NCBI GenBank assembly: GCA_000226015.1
Contig: JH152834.1
Coordinates: 47,506-70,306, forward strand
DNA from: Mnemiopsis leidyi
Taxonomy: Eukaryota; Ctenophora; Tentaculata; Lobata; Bolinopsidae
Direction of reading: 5' to 3'
Length of the DNA: 22,801 nt
How positions within the stretch are numbered: the first letter of the stretch is position 1; the number at the start of each line of letters is the position of its first letter. The position numbers were made by a program, and so were the translations under genes. A model generated the notes under the pieces. That model was not told where the DNA came from. It searched no databases and saw only the letters and a program-made list of their open reading frames with translations. This document shows, piece after piece, positions 18,453 to 22,801 of the stretch.

Positions 18453-21400
18453 CTGGATGAAAAAGTTAGATATGGTTAATGGTCGGATAAAGAATTTGAA
18501 TGTCCGAGAAAATAAGGGGAAATCTTGAGTTTTAGTGTAAAAGGAAGATATGAAACTTCCGATCTTGATAGTAATCTAAAGAACATCAATGCAGTGCAAT
18601 ATTCTATAAACATTATTTCTAATACAATGAAATCTATACCGGTAGGTGCGCAGGATCTGCTATTGGTTTCTAGGCGATACCCGGAGTCGCAGGAACAGAA
18701 ATAAGAACCGTTAGTGTTGGTACAGAACTGAGAACAAGCCAGCTCACTTCCAGCACACTCGTCTAGCGAAAGATGGGGTAGTGAGTTCTTTGAAAATAGT
18801 TTCTTATACGATATGTCCGTTTAAGAATTTCAAACTTATTTTCGATTTAAAGCTGATCACTTTAGTTGACTTTTACGATTGAACAATTCTGCCTGATAAG
18901 TAAAATTTTTACAAGTATTGACTTGAGGAGTCTTTTATAGATAAGTGTTGATTAAAGAGTATTGACACAAGAACGCAAGGAGGGTAATTTTACCGATATC
19001 TAAGCAGGAGAGCCCGTCTTGTGCGAGCTGGTAACCATGGTTACACCTACACACGTGTGTACTGTTTGGTTGTGAGATACACTCGTGTTCACAGCCTCCT
19101 GCAATTGTAGATAATCAGTGTCACGTGTCATGATATGGTGCAGATGTAAACAGCACCACTTTGTTTAGACTTAGAAAACTAGAACCCAAAGGTCACCACT
19201 TCACTTGAAACTACCTGCTACACTAAGCAGCACTGTGAATAATTTGACAACAAAGAGTAAAGAGTAGCGTCCAACAAACATACTAATTACAAACATACAG
19301 ACAAGAATACAAATATACAGACAAAAATACGAACAAACAAACATACAAACATACCTACAATTCAAGTAAACGTACCGTTGTCCTCCGAGCAACTATCCCA
19401 TGGCAAACACCCGGGAATTTCATCACTAGAGTCTCCACAATCGTCTGTCTGATCACAAAGCAGCCGCTTCGGAATGCACTTCCGGGATGAGTTGCAGAGA
19501 AATCCTCTCTCGCATGTCTCTCCTTCTTTCAAACAGTGTGTCTGAGGGGTGGTAGCTGGGTTACCATGGTAACCGCCCATACGGCACTGCAACCGGTGGT
19601 GCGTCATACTCGTATTATTATAATGTTGGTTACTGTTAGTTGTTACCATTGTTTACTGTTATCATTGTTTACTGTTACCGTTAGTAACTGTAAACTGTTA
19701 CTTGACCATTAGTTACAGTTGCCACTGGTTACTTTAAGTTCTGTTATCGTGACCATTGGTTACGGTTATCAGTTACCACTGGTAACTGTTCCAATTGATT
19801 ACAGTTACAGCTGTAACTGCTACTATAACACTCTACTTACTGCTACCGCAGTGACTTGTTGTTACTGCAGGAAAGGTTGATATCGACCAATCCGTTTTAC
19901 TCTTTATCTTACCTCATCGTTATCAGAAGAACAGTCACTAACGCCGTTACACACAAGATCTTTCTTTATACATGTGTTGTTTGTACACTTAAACTCGGTC
20001 GCTTCACAAACATCTGAAAATAAGGATGAAGTTAGCGTTTAGTGGAAATGGTAGCGTTAGCAGGGAATGAACGAAGGTCCTGTAGCTGCTTCTAATAAAT
20101 AACGGGTTACTGAGCAACACGTCACTAAGTAAAACTTTAGGGGGTAACACGAAACATGAAACTGATTTTAGAAACACGTTGCTAAGTAACACCTTGCTAA
20201 GTAACACGTTGCTAAGTAACACGTTACTAAATTGACGCGTTACTTACCGCAGTTAAGCTCGTCAGAGCCGTCACTACAGTCGGCGTGACGATCACACTTC
20301 CACTCGAGAGGAACACAAACACCGTCACCGCACCTCAGTCCGCCCCGACAGGGCGTGTTCTCTCCTGAGTAATTTACAAGTTACATCATGTGTTTGTGTA
20401 CCATGTGTTTTGTGTATTTGGTGTATTTTGTATCGTATGTATTGTGTTTCACACGGAGTTTATTTCTTCGAGCTAATTTTGGTGGGGGGGGGGGGTAAGA
20501 TGACAACAATTTCCTGACCATTTGGCCAACGTCCGGGTGACAGCAAAATTGTCAACAATTTCTAATATAGTATTATCGTGTTCAATTGTTCAAAATTTTG
20601 ACCAGTGCATAACCCCCCTAAGTTGATATTGACGATACTGATGGCTGACTTTGTTTAACAATTGACGATGACCAGATGCAGCGAAAATCCTCTGAAATTT
20701 TGAATGAGAAATCAATTTAAGCGCTTACCATAGTAAATGAACTAAGTTACACGCCAGTTACCAAGGTTAAGTTACTAAATTACACGTCACTTATCAAAGT
20801 TAAGTTACTAAGTTACACATCACTTACCACAGTTAATTTCATCAGACTGATCTTGACAATCTACGTGGCCGTCACAGATATCCTCAGCGTTGATGCAGTA
20901 ACCATACCCCTGGCCCCCACAGGCCCACTTAGGAGGGTCACAGTACGACACTGATAAATATAAACATTTCAATTAGAGCAGCTTTTGATTATGGAGGTTC
21001 TATTAATACCTGAAGTTGATCAACACTTGAAGGCCGTAGCTACTAGCCAATTATGACTATAATCGGTTCGTTCCTTCTGACTTACGACATTTGCTAGGAT
21101 TTTCATCAGACCCATCTCTACAGTCAGGCTGCTGGTCACATATCTGCGCGGAGGAGATACAGCGCGTACCGGAGTCGCACAACAGACCGTCTGTGCAGGG
21201 GCGACCTACAGGGAGAGTTTTAGATGGTTCAAAATTCGGCTTGAAGTCGGTTTAAAGTGTATGTAGATTTAAACGCTAACTAACATAGTATGGTAAAACC
21301 ACGGCAATTTAAAATGACAGCTAAAGCAAACTTGGCTCAATGCCAGATATTTGACCCCAACCGACACAGTACAATAAACTCACGGCAGTTCTCCTCGTCT

Positions 21401-21512
21401 TCCCCCTCGGCACAGTCCTCTACACCGTCACAGCGCCACTTGGCGCTGATGCAGGTCCGGTCAGGAGCGGTGCTGCGCGAACAATGGAACTGTCGATCAC
21501 CACATATTCCGC
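18280..21512 (-). CDS. LDL receptor / LRP-family protein, internal part: six LDLa, two EGF, start of YWTD propeller
   Basis: Nine minus-strand exons (from the 5' side: 21384-21512, 21086-21205, 20828-20950, 20248-20364, 19913-20013, 19376-19541, 18994-19098, 18640-18762, 18280-18452) join in compatible phases and give about 385 residues. The order LDLa x6, EGF, calcium-binding EGF, YWTD beta-propeller is that of LDL receptor/LRP endocytic receptors, which bind ligands through the LDLa modules and release them through the propeller. The entry exon is in phase 1 without a signal peptide, so upstream exons lie beyond the window or in unrecognised sequence. The last exon ends in phase 0 at a good donor (GGG then GTAAGA), but no continuation was found. 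The member (LDLR/VLDLR, LRP1 or LRP4 type) cannot be fixed. Confidence 0.85.
18640..18762 (-). CDS. LRP-like exon: EGF module 2, calcium-binding type
   Basis: Phase 1-1 exon. Starts DEC (after the preceding LDI, giving the D-x-D-E-C calcium-binding start), continues [14 protein letters not shown], then [15 protein letters not shown]. The N...Y/F pattern of calcium-binding EGF is present. Confidence 0.88.
18994..19098 (-). CDS. LRP-like exon: EGF module 1
   Basis: Phase 1-1 exon. Reads [15 protein letters not shown], then [15 protein letters not shown] and LDI, with six cysteines in EGF spacing. In LDLR/LRP proteins this EGF pair directly precedes the propeller. Confidence 0.88.
19376..19541 (-). 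CDS. LRP-like exon: end of module 5 and LDLa module 6
   Basis: Phase 0-1 exon. Begins THC, completing module 5, then [26 protein letters not shown] and [10 protein letters not shown] for module 6, and a linker [10 protein letters not shown]. Donor GTACGT. Confidence 0.87.
19638..19870. repeat. Degenerate GTTACTG/GTAAC-rich intronic repeat
   Basis: Short units around GTTAC and CCATTGGTTAC recur about every 10-20 bases across the intron between LDLa 5 and 6. Divergence is too high for a fixed period by eye. Confidence 0.6.
19913..20013 (-). CDS. LRP-like exon: LDLa module 5 (most of it)
   Basis: Phase 1-0 exon. Reads [13 protein letters not shown], then [13 protein letters not shown] and SSDNDE. 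The sixth cysteine is supplied by the next exon (THC), so this module is split by a phase 0 intron. Confidence 0.87.
20174..20233. repeat. 15-bp minisatellite, about four copies
   Basis: Units of ACACGTTGCTAAGTA begin at 20174, 20189, 20204 and 20219 (the last diverged). The tract ends 14 bases from the donor of LDLa exon 4. Confidence 0.85.
20248..20364 (-). CDS. LRP-like exon: LDLa module 4
   Basis: Phase 1-1 exon. Reads [13 protein letters not shown], then [13 protein letters not shown] and SDGSDELNC, a canonical module with the full calcium cage. A 15-bp minisatellite lies 14 bases beyond the donor. Confidence 0.9.
20482..20496. repeat. Poly-G run in intron
   Basis: An uninterrupted run of about twelve G on the plus strand, in the intron between LDLa 3 and 4. 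It is a candidate for sequencing length error or G-rich structure. Confidence 0.6.
20741..20839. repeat. 33-bp tandem repeat overlapping a splice donor
   Basis: Three 33-base units start at 20741, 20774 and 20807. The third covers the donor of LDLa exon 3 and the last bases of that exon. The units share the core ACTAAGTTACAC. Confidence 0.85.
20828..20950 (-). CDS. LRP-like exon: LDLa module 3
   Basis: Phase 1-1 exon. Reads [16 protein letters not shown], then [13 protein letters not shown] and QDQSDEINC. The donor GTAAGT lies inside the last unit of a 33-bp tandem repeat that extends into the intron. Confidence 0.88.
21086..21205 (-). CDS. LRP-like exon: LDLa module 2
   Basis: Phase 1-1 exon. 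Reads [14 protein letters not shown], then [13 protein letters not shown] and [11 protein letters not shown]. Six cysteines and a complete DGSDE calcium motif. Donor GTAAGT. Confidence 0.88.
21384..21512 (-). CDS. LRP-like exon: LDLa module 1
   Basis: Phase 1-1 exon. Reads FHCS...[16 protein letters not shown] and AEGEDEENC. All six cysteines and the acidic calcium cage D-G-x-x-D-C...E-D-E are present. Acceptor CTCTCAG, donor GTGAGT. This is the most 5' exon recognised. Confidence 0.88.
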
Positions 21513-22686
21513 CTGAGAGTATGCGTGTGAGTGTGACGAGTCTCCTGTTTTCAATGATCTAATATTGTCGGTTATGGTAGTCACGGTTACCTCACCAATA
21601 TTGTAAAGAATAGAACTCTAAGTTTACATAGAGGCTTTATTCCCGCAAAGCGTGGAAATCGGTGCTCCAATCTACGCTCCACTTGAAGCAATCCAAGTTC
21701 CATTAATAGTCACCCTAGGCCGTGATGTCCGTACATTCCAATCTATCACATTCCACAGTAATCGTGTCATTTAGGCAGCTCTAAACGTGGGAAAATATCT
21801 AGGAGCATTCCGCAGTAACGTTAACACACCACAACCACTCCGCCATTAAACAGCAGGCTGGCTGCAGTCCAAGTTGCAATCTCATTAGTACCTCCTGCCA
21901 ACTATAAAACAAGCCTGGGGGCATCGATCAGTTGTTGGCTGGGTGCCAAGAGTTGAACCACCTGCTCATGAAGCATCAAGCAGAGAGCTGGCCTGTCGGC
22001 ACTGCATGCTGGAAAATCCCGGTCCGTTCCTTTGGCTGTAGAAGTATAGTTGCGAAAAGGGCGTGGTTAGCTATTGTACACAGCTGCTGACTTGAGCAAT
22101 TAAAAAGGCGCGCACGTCCACACATCACTTGACAAAGCAGATCAGAGCTAAATTTTAAGCAGGAGCAGAGAAACACCGAACAAAATAGCCATATTTTAAG
22201 AGCGCAAAAACACTTTCATTACTAAAGTCTTGGCCGCCGCTGCGCGCAAGTCAGATTTTCTCTTCGTCCCTGGCAATGCGAGACTACTCCTCCACAGTGG
22301 GATTTTACTTTGTGGCCATTTTGTGTAATTTAAGCAGTACAAAATTCACTCAACACTTACTACACTTAGTGTCGACTAAGACGAGCAGGAAACAGACCGC
22401 ATCGTGCGGCCGCACAGCCGATGTAAGCAACACAAATACAACCCGCAGTGGGACTTGGCACGCAGCCAACCCGCACTGGCAGGGATCCAAATTGGCCACC
22501 ACTGTAGAACACCATACTGTTGATGTACTGCACACTGCAGTGATGTATTAAAGGTTGAATGTGTGGTCCATCTGATGCGTTCAACCCACTGCCTTATAAG
22601 GACAGTGAATCACAGTGAAAACGTCAAACTGTTAGCTGTCCGCCTTGTACATTCAACTTTGTTAACTGTCACCGGACTTTGACAGA
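21513..22686. other. Non-coding stretch upstream of the recognised LRP exons
   Basis: No further LDLa exon, signal peptide or RNA gene was recognised on the minus strand, so the 5' end of the LRP-like gene was not found. Base composition becomes less AT-rich from about 21850 on, but no known repeat was identified. Confidence 0.35.
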
Positions 22687-22710
22687 ACACACACGCACGC
22701 ACACGCACAC

Positions 22711-22801
<91 letters not shown>
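22687..22801. repeat. (AC)n microsatellite at the window edge
   Basis: An AC dinucleotide array with a few GC interruptions at its left end, pure from about 22716 to the last base and continuing out of the window. Open frames of alternating Val and Cys across it are artefacts. Confidence 0.97.

Noticed and set aside
19201..19392. Minus-strand Tyr/Cys/Val-rich 63-codon frame
   Set aside because: It translates a simple ACATACAA-rich intron tract just outside the LDLa 6 exon.
22276..22551. 91-codon plus-strand frame near the right end
   Set aside because: No signal peptide, domain or splice context; composition looks like non-coding sequence.
22610..22798. Alternating Val-Cys open frame
   Set aside because: It is only the translation of the (AC)n microsatellite.

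Overview
The window is nuclear DNA of an invertebrate animal. It is AT-rich, the genes are split by short GT-AG introns (mostly about 0.1 to 0.9 kb), and the encoded domains are metazoan extracellular modules: LDL-receptor class A (LDLa), EGF, YWTD propeller, kringle, sushi, scavenger-receptor cysteine-rich (SRCR), galectin-like and a GRL101/LGR-type seven-transmembrane receptor. The mix of modules would suit a marine invertebrate such as a tunicate or another deuterostome, but the sequence does not fix the species. All exon models were built by hand from splice sites, reading phase and protein motifs.

Layout. (1) Bases 1128-2823, plus strand: a complete six-exon gene for a small secreted protein of 198 residues that is essentially a stand-alone cathepsin propeptide (I29) inhibitor domain. 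(2) Bases 3155-3813, plus strand: the first three coding exons of mitochondrial pyruvate dehydrogenase E1 beta (PDHB); the rest of the gene was not found. (3) Bases 3814-8810: non-coding and repeat-rich, with a TA-flanked terminal-inverted-repeat element (4738-5759) carrying a decayed HIRAN-like coding region, a 25-bp minisatellite, and a diverged inverted-repeat structure (7168-8394). (4) Bases 8811-17097, plus strand: a ten-exon gene predicted to encode one 1720-residue receptor, with signal peptide, kringle, galactose-binding-like domain, sushi, galectin-like domain, SRCR, cysteine-rich region with LDLa modules, seven-helix class A GPCR and a long tail ending in a PDZ-ligand-like motif. All ten exons join in compatible phases. 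(5) Bases 18280-21512, minus strand: nine internal exons of an LDL-receptor/LRP-family gene (six LDLa, two EGF, start of a YWTD propeller), incomplete at both ends. (6) Bases 21513-22801: non-coding, ending in a long (AC)n microsatellite.

The standout is the mosaic receptor. Its upstream modules lie on separate phase 1-1 exon units, the classic signature of exon shuffling, while the LDLa region, the seven helices and the tail share one 3.4-kb exon. It looks like a pattern-recognition-type lectin/scavenger ectodomain joined to a G-protein-coupled signalling unit. PDHB and the LRP gene both break off on the sides facing this receptor gene, so a rearrangement, very large introns or an assembly join should be considered.
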